Below are positions 52,767 through 61,940 of a DNA stretch of 64,000 nucleotides, piece by piece. The notes under the pieces are model-generated. The model had not been told where the DNA came from. It did no database searches and saw only the letters and a list, made by a program, of their open reading frames with translations. Source of the stretch: Chitinophagales bacterium (lineage in GTDB: Bacteria; Bacteroidota; Bacteroidia; Chitinophagales; Chitinophagaceae). A program made the position numbers and the translations under genes. The DNA lies in assembly GCA_020636505.1 (NCBI GenBank), contig JACJXR010000010.1:37033-101032 (forward strand), written 5' to 3'. Numbering within the stretch: position 1 is the first letter of the stretch; every line of letters begins with the position of its first letter.

Positions 52767-53288
52767 CTATGGGTTCTCTTCTTTCTTTACAAACTTGTAT
52801 CTGAGGCCTAACAATACGGGTACAGTATTCCCCGACACGCCGCTCAATCCGGTTACTACGGGGTCTTGATAGACTCCTTTATCATTGCCTGAGTGGAAAC
52901 GGTATCCTGTTTCAAAATTCACGCCTAACCAAGGAGTGATAAACAGTACTCCTCCAAGTGTGGCTCCGAACTCCAATCCGTTATAATCCTTACCAAATCT
53001 GTAATGACCTGTAACGCCCGGATATATGAAACCGTAAGGCATTTTGATACGCAATGCGATATTCGCACCCGGTGCAATCAGTGTAGTTGTAGACCCTTTC
53101 ACATTCGATACAAAATGGCCTTCCACCGAAGGACCCACCAATACCTGACTCAATTGCCAATAGTAATTCATGCCTACAGCCACTTCGCCGTTGAACTTCG
53201 GCCCTACCATCAGTCCCAATTGACGTTCTTGCGCTTCGGCATTCCATACAGACAACACCAGTATCACACTTGCTATTATTCGCTTCAT
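52767..53288 (-). CDS. Outer-membrane beta-barrel-like protein
   Basis: Start at 53288 (MKRIIASVILVLSVWNAEAQ) gives a signal peptide and a 173-residue product. The mature protein alternates polar and hydrophobic residues with aromatic belts (LVGPSVEGHFVSN; YGFIYPGVTGHYRFGKD; WLGVNFETGYRFHSG) and ends in VPVLLGLRYKFVKKE, a beta-signal-like strand. A small 8-10-stranded barrel is likely. Its cargo or function is unknown. Confidence 0.65.
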   Translation of the reverse strand: MKRIIASVILVLSVWNAEAQERQLGLMVGPKFNGEVAVGMNYYWQLSQVLVGPSVEGHFVSNVKGSTTTLIAPGANIALRIKMPYGFIYPGVTGHYRFGKDYNGLEFGATLGGVLFITPWLGVNFETGYRFHSGNDKGVYQDPVVTGLSGVSGNTVPVLLGLRYKFVKKEENP

Positions 53289-53359
53289 TGTTCTTCTCTC
53301 GATAAAATTTTCCGCAAGGTATAAAAACAGCGCGGTAATCACCTCAAAACATGTCCACA

Positions 53360-54391
53360 CTACATGAGTATACTGCCCGCAGGCTGTACAGGCTCAGGCA
53401 GGTTGTCTTCGTCCAACATGTCTTTAAGGTCTATCTCTATGGTTCTGCTCAATGCTGTTATAGGTACATCGTTGGCATTGCCCTCAAACGGATTCTCCGT
53501 CGCTTCACCTATCCGCTCCATTGTGGTGAACACCCAAGCCACCAATGCACTGAACGGCACTGTAAGCCATATCATGGCATGATGCATCGTCACCAACTCT
53601 TCAAACACCTGCAACATACCAAAGGGTAACATGATGACGAACAATCTCACCAAAAACAAATTGAGTGTGGCGAACTGGCGCGGATAAGGGTAGTTCTTTA
53701 TCCGTTCGCACTTGCCTTGCTGGGTGTAAAAGTCCACCAACATCTTTTCCATTTCCACATAACGGTAGTTCTCTATCAATCCTTGCTCCGACAGATCTTT
53801 CAATTGTTTGGATTGTAGGTTGATTATCTGCGTGGCCTTGTTCACTTTCTTCATCACATACTCCACTTCGCTCTTGGCCATATGCTTTTGCAACTCGGGA
53901 CCCATATTATCCACATGACATTCAGCCACTTTGAAATGTGTTTCTCTGTATTCGATATTGTGCGGCTGTGCCATGGTCTCCCATGCGCGTGGCTGTCGCA
54001 GCTGATACCTTAGTGCAGTTAGCCAACCTACATGCCTATGCACCAACTGCTTGCTTATCAACTTGCGCTCTTCTTCGCTTATCGGGTTCTCAGCACTTGC
54101 ACGAACGAAATCTTTACACATAATGCCCCAGCTTCGGCTGCTGTTCACAATAGCACCCCAGATTTTCCGTGCCTCCCATGCACGGTCGTATGTAGCGTTG
54201 TTCCTAAAGCCTACAATGAAGGCTGCGGCAGCACCCAATATGGCGATTGGCTGCCATGGTATGGCCAGCCATTTCCAATCGAGTAGCGCATAAAGCGCGG
54301 TAGGCACCACGGATAGCAAGGTGACGACAAATATGTCGCGCCTTGTCCAAAAAAGCAGCTCTTTCAGTTTGTAATGATGTCCTGAATGCAT
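53360..54391 (-). CDS. Bestrophin-family (UPF0187) anion channel
   Basis: The start at 54391 begins MHSGHHYKLKELLFWTRRD, the normal N-terminus of this family; the frame to 54463 is an unlikely extension. The 343-residue product has four membrane helices (VTLLSVVPTALYALLDW; PIAILGAAAAFIVGFRNNATY; FATLNLFLVRLFVIMLPFGML; IWLTVPFSALVAWVFTTME), the RNNATYDRAWEARKIWG block and the late ENPFEGNANDVPITAL. Bacterial members are chloride or sodium channels of the plasma membrane. Confidence 0.88.
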   Translation of the reverse strand: MHSGHHYKLKELLFWTRRDIFVVTLLSVVPTALYALLDWKWLAIPWQPIAILGAAAAFIVGFRNNATYDRAWEARKIWGAIVNSSRSWGIMCKDFVRASAENPISEEERKLISKQLVHRHVGWLTALRYQLRQPRAWETMAQPHNIEYRETHFKVAECHVDNMGPELQKHMAKSEVEYVMKKVNKATQIINLQSKQLKDLSEQGLIENYRYVEMEKMLVDFYTQQGKCERIKNYPYPRQFATLNLFLVRLFVIMLPFGMLQVFEELVTMHHAMIWLTVPFSALVAWVFTTMERIGEATENPFEGNANDVPITALSRTIEIDLKDMLDEDNLPEPVQPAGSILM

Positions 54392-54500
54392 AGTCGTGTA
54401 GCTTGGTTGTACTAAAAATAGCAGATAATGTTCGTTCATCGTCAATGGCACAATAACAAACATCGATGGATTGCGTAACTTTCAGTTACAAACACCATAT

Positions 54501-55970
54501 ATGCGCCGTTTTACAACCTGTTACATATCCATCACCACCACACTTTTATTCATTGCAGCTACCACTTCATCTGCGCAAGACCTCTGGCATCTCGAAAAAG
54601 CAAACCCCAACAGGTCGTTCGGGGCAAGCGTATATGATGCTTACAAACATTTGGAACACAAAAAGCCCACACCGATAATTGTAGCGGTTATCGACAACGG
54701 TACAGATATAAACCACAAAGACCTAAAGCCCTATATATGGACCAACCCCAAAGAAACGGCGAACAATAACAAGGATGATGACGGCAACGGATATGCAGAC
54801 GATGTACATGGATGGAACTTTATGGGCGGCGCAAAAGCAGATATAGATTACGAAGCGCTTGAAGAAACCCGAAAGTATCAACGCATCATCGCCAAATACG
54901 CAGACTCTACAAAACTCAGCGACAGTGAACGGAAAGTATTGCGAAACGCATACAGTTCTTACGAGCGGGGCAACGAAGAGCGTAAAAGTTCATTGAAATA
55001 CGCCACATTTATTGACAAGAATAAGAAAGCTCCACTTCTCAAAACAGGCGCACTTCTCTTCGGTGGCAAAGGAGCCGTAAGAGAACTCAGCGAAATGAAA
55101 TTGTATGCTGAAAAAGAACTGGAGTACAATTACATGAACTCCGACTCTCTACGCAGAAGCATTGTCGGTGACGACCCTCTTGATACCGATAACAAACACT
55201 ATGGCAACAATCATTTGGATGCGGGAGACCCTTCGCACGGTACACATACAGCAGGCATCATTGCAGGCATTGCCAAAGTGGATAAGCACAACGGTGATTG
55301 GTTGAAAATAATCGCGCTACGCGCAGTACCCGTAGACGGTGACGAGCGCGACAAAGATGTGGCCAATGCAATCCGATATGCTGTTGACAATGGAGCAAAG
55401 GTCATCAGTATGAGCTTTGGCAAACACATCTCCCCACAACGTGAATATGTTGCTGCAGCCATAAAATATGCAGAAGAGCATGACGTATTGCTGGTACACG
55501 GCTCAGGTAACGAAGCTAAACAATTGGACTCCGCACATAAAAGAAATTTCCCCAACTATTGGCTCGATTCCACCACACGTGTTTACAACTGGATAGAAGT
55601 AGGTGCATCAGGTAACAGCGCAAAAAAATTGGTGGCAGGCTTCTCCAACTATGGCAGAAAGTCTGTGGACATACTCGCACCGGGTGTACAGATATACTCC
55701 ACCATACCGGGCGACAAATACGAGTACATGTCAGGCACCAGTATGGCAACACCTGTTGTAGCAGGCATTGCCGCGATGATACGCAGCTATTATCCACAGC
55801 TCACCGCTCAAGAGGTTAGAGAACTGTTGATGAAGAACGTAACAACAACCAACAAGTATGTAAACGTACCTTCCACAAACTGGCAAGCGCAACTCTGGTA
55901 CTTCTGCAAAGCAGCGGGAATTATCAACGCAGAGAAGGCTGTATTGGCTGCCGAAAAGATGCTCAAATAA
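54501..55970 (+). CDS. Subtilisin-like S8 serine protease
   Basis: Start at 54501 gives a signal peptide (MRRFTTCYISITTTLLFIAA…SSAQ); the frame begins ten codons earlier. The 489-residue protein carries the S8 triad: Asp in IVAVIDNGTDINHKDL, His in DPSHGTHTAGIIAGI and Ser in MSGTSMATPVVAGIAAM, plus the oxyanion Asn in LLVHGSGNEA. A ~110-residue insertion lies between the Asp and His blocks (~residues 115-235). No T9SS tail, so it is probably periplasmic. It acts as an endopeptidase on exported proteins. Confidence 0.93.
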   Translation: MRRFTTCYISITTTLLFIAATTSSAQDLWHLEKANPNRSFGASVYDAYKHLEHKKPTPIIVAVIDNGTDINHKDLKPYIWTNPKETANNNKDDDGNGYADDVHGWNFMGGAKADIDYEALEETRKYQRIIAKYADSTKLSDSERKVLRNAYSSYERGNEERKSSLKYATFIDKNKKAPLLKTGALLFGGKGAVRELSEMKLYAEKELEYNYMNSDSLRRSIVGDDPLDTDNKHYGNNHLDAGDPSHGTHTAGIIAGIAKVDKHNGDWLKIIALRAVPVDGDERDKDVANAIRYAVDNGAKVISMSFGKHISPQREYVAAAIKYAEEHDVLLVHGSGNEAKQLDSAHKRNFPNYWLDSTTRVYNWIEVGASGNSAKKLVAGFSNYGRKSVDILAPGVQIYSTIPGDKYEYMSGTSMATPVVAGIAAMIRSYYPQLTAQEVRELLMKNVTTTNKYVNVPSTNWQAQLWYFCKAAGIINAEKAVLAAEKMLK

Positions 55971-55971
55971 A

Positions 55972-55993
55972 AAAGGAGCCTTTCGGCTCCTTT
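55972..55993. terminator. Bidirectional terminator
   Basis: AAAGGAGCC, loop TTTC, GGCTCCTTT with A- and T-runs either side. It lies between the convergent protease and SPFH genes. Confidence 0.88.
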
Positions 55994-55996
55994 GGG

Positions 55997-57199
55997 TTAC
56001 TTTGTTTTCATATCGAGTGATATGTCTTTCATGGCTTTTATACCCATTATCTCCATGTACTGCATAGCGTTGCTTGCTTTACCGTCACTACCCGATTGAT
56101 ACATCGGAACAAGGTTACCTTTAAACTGTGCAAAGGCATTCCACTTCATTTCTTCGGCTTTCAACCATGTATCCAGTTTTTGTTTCAGGGCACCGTCGGC
56201 CTGCATCACCAAGCGTTTTTTGGCGGCTTCACCCTCACCTTCCAATATCATTTGGCGTTTGCGCAATTCGGCTGTTTTCACATCCTCTTCGGCCACCTTA
56301 CGACGCATCTCGGCTTGTGTCACCTCTTTTGCGGCTATCACCTCTTGATCCCACTTAGCTTCGGCGGCTTTCGCCTCACCTTCTTTCTCAACAGTCAAAG
56401 CTCTTTGTTCCGCTTCTTTGGATTTTGCCATTGCGGTTTGCACCTCCATGGTTGCACGACGCTGTGCTTCTATTTGCGCTTCCACTTTATCATCATACTT
56501 GATGCCTTCTATCGAAAGGTTGCTCAAAGTGATACCATAGCTTTTCAGCGGAGACACTTCTTGCCTTAGTGTAAGACCTTTTACTGTATCATATTGTATC
56601 TCTACAATGGTGATGGTCTTTTCTTGTCCCGAAATAGGGTCAACTGCCTTCACGTCTTTTTGTATGGTTTGATACACACCTTTGGCTGCTTGGTCTTCTA
56701 TCAATTGTATCAGATAGCTACGCTTTTCAGCGTAAGACTCTTTGGAGCTCATCAGCGGGCCCGTCATGTAGATGGACTTTTTGATGTTGGTCTCTATCAA
56801 ATCGTTTTCCAACGCTTCCTGAGAACCGTAGATACTATGCAATTCGATGATCTTATCATCGCTCAACGGCATTTTGTAACGCACCGAACCACTGATGGTG
56901 GCTGTACCCGCATCATTCCACCTTACGCTGATGGAGCGGTCATCTTTACCGGAGGTGTTGAACCAGAACTGTGCGGACTTATGATAATGTGTGGCTTTAC
57001 CGAACCACTGTCCCACCCATCCCGGCTCTTTGTACACGGAGAGCTTACCTGTTATCGGTGCTTGTATCACCACAATTTGTCCGGCATCCACATCTTCGAA
57101 CAATCCACCGATGGAAAACATAAGGGTTATCAATATGGCACCTATCACGGTACCCATTATTTTTTTACGTAGAGAGATTCTCTGCATAGTCAGTTTCAT
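55997..57199 (-). CDS. SPFH/band-7 membrane protein
   Basis: A 400-residue protein with an N-terminal membrane helix (VIGAILITLMFSIGGLF), an SPFH domain (~40-250: QIVVIQAPITGKLSVYKEPG … GSVRYKMPLSDDKIIELH) and a long Ala/Glu/Lys coiled coil (~255-350: QRRATMEVQTAMAKSKEAEQ; ERKVAEEDVK-like region). Band-7 proteins oligomerise into membrane rings and scaffold proteases or microdomains. Start could also be the second ATG (57187). It follows the small gene at 57236 and is probably co-transcribed with it. Confidence 0.85.
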   Translation of the reverse strand: MKLTMQRISLRKKIMGTVIGAILITLMFSIGGLFEDVDAGQIVVIQAPITGKLSVYKEPGWVGQWFGKATHYHKSAQFWFNTSGKDDRSISVRWNDAGTATISGSVRYKMPLSDDKIIELHSIYGSQEALENDLIETNIKKSIYMTGPLMSSKESYAEKRSYLIQLIEDQAAKGVYQTIQKDVKAVDPISGQEKTITIVEIQYDTVKGLTLRQEVSPLKSYGITLSNLSIEGIKYDDKVEAQIEAQRRATMEVQTAMAKSKEAEQRALTVEKEGEAKAAEAKWDQEVIAAKEVTQAEMRRKVAEEDVKTAELRKRQMILEGEGEAAKKRLVMQADGALKQKLDTWLKAEEMKWNAFAQFKGNLVPMYQSGSDGKASNAMQYMEIMGIKAMKDISLDMKTK

Positions 57200-57235
57200 A
57201 TAATTTTTGGTTTTTGTATTGGTTTTTAAAAATCG

Positions 57236-57511
57236 TCAGACATCAGTGGCTTTGTCCAGCCTGTCCAACTTGTCTTTTTGCTCTTTTATTTCCTTCTTCA
57301 CCGATTTGTAATTCTTTTTGGCATCGTATGCCTTTGAATACAGGCTCGGCTCGTCGCTTTCATCGGCGTTGGAGATGATGTCATCTCTACTGCCTTTTTT
57401 GAAGTACCAGAAGAAGCTCAACTGCTCAATGAACATCGGCAGTATGACTTGTGTCAAGATCGTAATGAGCAGAGCTACGCCCAGCACGATCAGAATCATT
57501 GCTCTTAGCAT
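57236..57511 (-). CDS. Small membrane protein with coiled coil
   Basis: 91 residues: one N-terminal membrane helix (MILIVLGVALLITILTQVIL) and a charged helical tail (YKSVKKEIKEQKDKLDRLDK). It precedes the SPFH gene by 37 bp. It may interact with that complex, which is inference from adjacency. Confidence 0.6.
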   Translation of the reverse strand: MLRAMILIVLGVALLITILTQVILPMFIEQLSFFWYFKKGSRDDIISNADESDEPSLYSKAYDAKKNYKSVKKEIKEQKDKLDRLDKATDV

Positions 57512-57982
57512 ATGTTATGATTTAAAGTTTGGAGAATACAATGGCAGGAGCGTGGCAAACTATTGCTACACTTTAGACTCAGACACCTATGCAGGAGACA
57601 TATTTCTGCTGTTATGCTCCCACTCGGGGCATTTACGTCTGTTTCAAGAAATCATTGTCGGGAGTTGACTTTTTTATATCAAAGCCGAGTGAAATTCTAA
57701 AGGAGTTACTATGGTAACTTATGGCGGTTTCATCGTTAAATTGCTATACATGCAAGATAACAATTATTTTGGATACCAACAAATAATTATCATAGTTATT
57801 ATTGCCATATAAAACGAAATATCACTCACATTCAAAAAATAACATACATATTCTCGGTTCGTAATCATATATGACTTATTTTTACCCCTACGGTGTCATG
57901 ACAATATCGTGACAAATACCGATGCTTCCTGTGTTCATACATTAATACAGAAAGCCAAAACCAAAACAACCAAACGAATTTT
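57512..57982. other. Intergenic region between divergent genes, no gene seen
   Basis: A 471-bp A+T-rich stretch between the divergent starts of the small membrane gene and the TPR kinase. I find no convincing frame, hairpin terminator, tRNA or repeat. It presumably holds both promoters. Confidence 0.5.
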
Positions 57983-60157
57983 GTGAGGGGAAAACGATTA
58001 CTCAACACTGCCCATACAATCTTAATTGCCGCTATTTTGATATTGACCTCGACACATGGGGTCAAGGCCGCCAATATTGATAGTATTAAAACAGAATTGG
58101 AAAAGTACAGTAAGTCGGACACGACGAGAATAAGAATATTACTGTATTTGAGTAACGCCTATGTCAAAATTCAAACCGACACATCCAAAATGTATGCACA
58201 ACAAGCATACAAACTTGCAAAAGAATACGGGCATTATATTGGAGTATGCAACTCTCTTTCTCAAATAGGTACCGCATACTATTCAAAAAGCATGTTCGAC
58301 AGTGCCAAGTACTATTACGAAAAGGCTCTGGCGCTGGCAATCGAAAAGAATTACACGGAAGATCTATCCGTCAGATACAACAACCTTGGTAATTTGTACC
58401 TACGTACAGGAAAGTACAAAACGTCTCTTGCTTACTACGACACGGTCATACACTATGCGCAGATAGAGAACAATATTGAAGAGATGGCTCGTGCGCGAAA
58501 CAACATTGCCACCATATACTATGAACAAGGCAGCTACAAATCGGCACTCAAATATTACTTACAAGGAATCAAGATACTGGAAGACGCAGGTAAAACTGCA
58601 GATGTAGAAACCACCCTACTCAACTTGGCAAATGTTTATTTCAGACTCAACAACTACGACAAAGCCCTTGAATATGCCCACAAAGCGTATGGTATGGCTA
58701 CAATCAGCGGCTCAAAATGGGTGATAGTATCTGTGTACACCACCTACTCCATGATATTTCAAAAGCAAGAGAAATATGATTCTTCACTTCATTATCAATT
58801 CCAAGCACTTCATCAAGCAGAGTTGCTGAACAACACATATCTCATCAACCTATTGAAGACAAACATTGCGGAGCTGTACCTTGATGTAAACAAAATAGAT
58901 AGCAGCGAGATACTGTACAGAGAAGCAATTGAAGTATCCAAAAAAATAGGAGACCGCGAAGGTGAATTGGTGGCAATAGCAGGCTTAGGAAAAGTACTGA
59001 TAACAAAAGGAGATAGAGCGTCAGGTGTTCCTTTGCTCGAAGATGTGTTGCAAACATTCATGGACAATGAAATGCGCGAAGATGCCTTTGAAACGTCCCA
59101 ATGGTTGGCCAACTCTTACAGTAAAGCAGGCAACTATACCAAAGCCTACAAATACCTTGACATAAAAGACAAGTATCGTGATACGATGGCCAAAGATGAA
59201 GCATTGAAGGCCGCCACCAGTATGGAGTACGACTACGAGTTGGACAAAAAAGAAGCACGTATAAAAGAGTTGGAAAAGGATCAAATACTCAAAGAGACCC
59301 GTGACCTTAGCCAGCGTGTATTGTTGGCAGGCCTTATTATTGGTATATTATTAATGGGTGTAATAGCCTACCTCACCAATCGCAACCTGCAACAAGCCAA
59401 GAAAAAGAATGAACTCATCACACAACAAAAAGAAGAGATAGAGTGCCAAGCGAAAAAGCTGGAAGACCTGAACAAGTTCAAAGACACCACTTTCTCAGTG
59501 TTGTCGCACGACCTTCGCTCACCTATCAATGCATTGACAGCTGCAGTGAATCTTTTGGATGAGGGTATCATCACTCCTGAAGAATTCAAAGTATATCGCG
59601 AAGAGCTGAACAACAAGTTGGAAGCAGTAAATCTAATGTTGGACAACCTCCTACTGTGGGCACGAAGCCAAATGAGCGGTGAGCATACATTGGATATTGA
59701 AAAGATCAGCATCAAACGAAAAGTACTCAAGGGCTTTGCTGTTGCCAGAGATGCCGCCAAACAAAAAAACATACAACTTATAGAAAACATACCTGATAAT
59801 CTTTACGCGCATGCAGACCGTGTGCAAATGGAGATGGTGTTTCGCAATATCATTTCCAATGCCGTTAAATTCACTCCTGATGGAGGTAGCATCACTGTGG
59901 ATGCAGAGCAAAACAAAGGCAAGGTCGTTGTACGTATTAAAGATACAGGCGTTGGTATGACAGACAAACAAATGGATGCTTTATTCGACGGTAGCCCCAA
60001 CAAAAGCACCGCAGGTACAGGAGGAGAAAAAGGTACCGGTATCGGCATGTTGCTTTCGTACGAGTTTGTAAAGAACAACAGTGGCGAAATGACCGTTGAA
60101 AGTGTCCAGGGAGATGGTACCACATTTACACTTTCCATACCTGCCGATAATTCATAA
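57983..60157 (+). CDS. TPR sensor histidine kinase
   Basis: The first start in frame is a GTG at 57983 that initiates a signal peptide (MRGKRLLNTAHTILIAAILI…KAA). The 724-residue product has about eight TPR repeats in the periplasm (~50-420; e.g. SVRYNNLGNLYLRTGKYKTS), one membrane helix (VLLAGLIIGILLMGVIAYL, ~450), a coiled coil, a HisKA domain with the phospho-His in FSVLSHDLRSPINAL, and a HATPase_c domain (NIISNAVKFTPDGG, DTGVGM, GEKGTGIGMLLSYEFV). It senses an unknown periplasmic ligand or protein. No response regulator is adjacent. Confidence 0.92.
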   Translation: MRGKRLLNTAHTILIAAILILTSTHGVKAANIDSIKTELEKYSKSDTTRIRILLYLSNAYVKIQTDTSKMYAQQAYKLAKEYGHYIGVCNSLSQIGTAYYSKSMFDSAKYYYEKALALAIEKNYTEDLSVRYNNLGNLYLRTGKYKTSLAYYDTVIHYAQIENNIEEMARARNNIATIYYEQGSYKSALKYYLQGIKILEDAGKTADVETTLLNLANVYFRLNNYDKALEYAHKAYGMATISGSKWVIVSVYTTYSMIFQKQEKYDSSLHYQFQALHQAELLNNTYLINLLKTNIAELYLDVNKIDSSEILYREAIEVSKKIGDREGELVAIAGLGKVLITKGDRASGVPLLEDVLQTFMDNEMREDAFETSQWLANSYSKAGNYTKAYKYLDIKDKYRDTMAKDEALKAATSMEYDYELDKKEARIKELEKDQILKETRDLSQRVLLAGLIIGILLMGVIAYLTNRNLQQAKKKNELITQQKEEIECQAKKLEDLNKFKDTTFSVLSHDLRSPINALTAAVNLLDEGIITPEEFKVYREELNNKLEAVNLMLDNLLLWARSQMSGEHTLDIEKISIKRKVLKGFAVARDAAKQKNIQLIENIPDNLYAHADRVQMEMVFRNIISNAVKFTPDGGSITVDAEQNKGKVVVRIKDTGVGMTDKQMDALFDGSPNKSTAGTGGEKGTGIGMLLSYEFVKNNSGEMTVESVQGDGTTFTLSIPADNS

Positions 60158-60183
60158 GCTCACAAAGTCATAAAAAGAAGATA

Positions 60184-60201
60184 GGGGCCTTACGGGGCCC
60201 C
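60184..60201. terminator. Hairpin between the kinase gene and the predicted ncRNA
   Basis: GGGGCC, loop TTACGG, GGCCCC. In the minus direction it is followed by TATCTTCTTTTT; in the plus direction by GGAGCTTTTT. It can thus stop both the kinase mRNA and the predicted RNA. Confidence 0.6.
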
Positions 60202-60320
60202 GGAGCTTTTTGGAAGTGACGTTTTAGTGCAGCTGGTTTGTGAAGATGTTTTGCAGATGGGGGTTTCTATTTCTTTCTCTTATCCCCCCTATGTACGTAG
60301 CAAGCTATTTACCTGCTTTG
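60184..60320 (-). ncRNA. Predicted ~140-nt non-coding RNA driven by site D
   Basis: From a perfect TACATTTG -7 element (60334-60327) the transcript would start near 60320 and stop at a hairpin (GGGGCC/GGCCCC at 60184-60201) followed by TATCTTCTTTTT. No ATG and no GTG frame of useful length lies within it. An internal stem is formed by GGGGG/CCCCC around a 20-nt A-rich loop (60259-60288). The region also contains the TTTCTATT…CTTATCC element (plus-strand form) that recurs at three other places. Function unknown; a small regulatory RNA is the simplest reading. Confidence 0.45.
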
Positions 60321-60326
60321 TTGATA

Positions 60327-60410
60327 CAAATGTACCTCGAGCGGCAACCCACATGCAAAAAACACATATCTGTTAACAGCCGCTTAGCAACCGGTTAACG
60401 AACGGTTAAC
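60327..60410 (-). promoter_or_regulatory. Site D: phased GTTAAC array and promoter
   Basis: Boxes at 60372, 60383 (CTTAGC, degenerate), 60394 and 60405, exactly 11 bp apart. In the minus direction there are 13 bp from the proximal box to TTG (60358-60356), then 21 bp to TACATTTG (60334-60327). The spacing equals site B to the base. The downstream transcript is the predicted ncRNA. The other side (60411-60604) is A+T-rich, with no gene seen, and must hold the MscS promoter. Confidence 0.7.
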
Positions 60411-60604
60411 AACCCATATTATTTTATTTCAGGTTCAAAATATTGATTATCAAGTTGATAAATCATATAATAAATAATTACGGGTACTATTTTGTAATAT
60501 GACGTATAATAAATGAAAATGCTAAAATCCTCTTGTATACTACCCTACATTTGGCAGAACAAGATAAATTTTAAGACCTTTGCACCTGAAATTTTTGAAG
60601 GATC

Positions 60605-61897
60605 ATGAACGATACACTAAGCGGAATAGAAATAGAATGGATACACGATAAACTGATAGCAAGCGGATTGCCTGTCAACACAGCCATGTACTTGAACATG
60701 CTCATTATAGGTTTACTGACAATTGTGGTCGCCTATTTGGCAAGCTCAATATCACGCAAGATCCTTATAAGTGCTTTTAAAAAAGTGGCAAAAAAAACCA
60801 CCACACAGTTCGACGATTTCCTTGTAGAGAATCATACTTTCAGAAATATTGCGCGCATTGTACCATATATAATAATAGTAAGTGCAGGCCCTACCATATT
60901 TTATGATTTCCCAAATTGGGTGAAACCCTTCAACACCATTATGAATGTGGTGTTTGTCATCATTATAGTCAACATCATCAGAGCCGTTGTTTTCAGCATA
61001 CGTGACTTTTTACATACCACTGAAAACTTTAAGGACAAACCCGTACAGAGCTACGCACAAGTGGTGATGATATTTCTGTACATGAGTGCTGGGCTTATCA
61101 TTTTCTCAATACTTACGGGTAAATCTGTTGTGGCATTTCTTACTGCGATGGGTGCTGCATCAGCGGTACTGTTGTTGGTGTTTCGCGATAGCATACTTGG
61201 TTTTGTGGCCAGTATACAGGTATCCATCAACGATACGGTGCGCATCGGTGATTGGATAGAGATGCCCAAGTACGGTGCCGATGGAGATGTAATAGAAATA
61301 AACTTAACCACCGTAAAAGTGCAAAACTGGGATAAGACCATATCCACCATACCGACCTATGCACTAATCTCCGACTCGTTCAAAAACTGGAGAGGAATGC
61401 AAGCCGCAGGTGGTAGAAGAATAAAGCGTTCCATCAATGTGAAGATATCCAGCATCAGACATATATCGGAGCAAGACATTGAGCGCATGTCCAAAATACA
61501 GTACGTGAGCAAGTACTTGAATGAACGCAGTGCTGAAATAAAACAATACAATCAGAGTAACAACATAGATACAAGCCTACTCATCAATGGTAGACAACTC
61601 ACCAACCTTGGTGTATTCAGAAAGTATATTGAGGAGTACATCAAAAACAATCCTTACACCCACAAAGAAATGACCATGCTGGTGCGCCACTTGGAGCCAA
61701 GTGCCAAAGGTTTGCCGATAGAGTTGTACACCTTTGCCAACAAAACAGAATGGGGCAATTACGAAGCCATCATGGCAGATATGTTCGACCATCTGTTGGC
61801 TTCTATCCGCTATTTCGACTTGGAAGTGTTTGAAGACCCTGCTTCAGGCGACATCCGTTACCTTAAGAATACCGAGAAGAAAACATCTGTAGAATAG
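60605..61897 (+). CDS. MscS-family mechanosensitive channel
   Basis: A 430-residue channel with about five membrane helices (residues 25-165) followed by the MscS pore/beta domain: AVLLLVFRDSILGFVASIQVS, TVRIGDWIEMP, GDVIEINLTTVKVQNWDKT and STIPTYALISDSFKNW. The C-terminal ~150 residues (EYIKNNPYTHKEMTMLVRHLE) form the cytoplasmic vestibule typical of the YbdG/MscM-like subgroup. It opens under membrane tension to release solutes. Confidence 0.93.
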   Translation: MNDTLSGIEIEWIHDKLIASGLPVNTAMYLNMLIIGLLTIVVAYLASSISRKILISAFKKVAKKTTTQFDDFLVENHTFRNIARIVPYIIIVSAGPTIFYDFPNWVKPFNTIMNVVFVIIIVNIIRAVVFSIRDFLHTTENFKDKPVQSYAQVVMIFLYMSAGLIIFSILTGKSVVAFLTAMGAASAVLLLVFRDSILGFVASIQVSINDTVRIGDWIEMPKYGADGDVIEINLTTVKVQNWDKTISTIPTYALISDSFKNWRGMQAAGGRRIKRSINVKISSIRHISEQDIERMSKIQYVSKYLNERSAEIKQYNQSNNIDTSLLINGRQLTNLGVFRKYIEEYIKNNPYTHKEMTMLVRHLEPSAKGLPIELYTFANKTEWGNYEAIMADMFDHLLASIRYFDLEVFEDPASGDIRYLKNTEKKTSVE

Positions 61898-61940
61898 ACT
61901 ACAAGTTTAATAAACAGGTATCTTTAAGAAACCTCATTAA

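Noticed and set aside
57512..57982. CRISPR, tRNA or repeat in the 471-bp gap
   Set aside because: No repeated units or tRNA cloverleaf pattern were found by eye.
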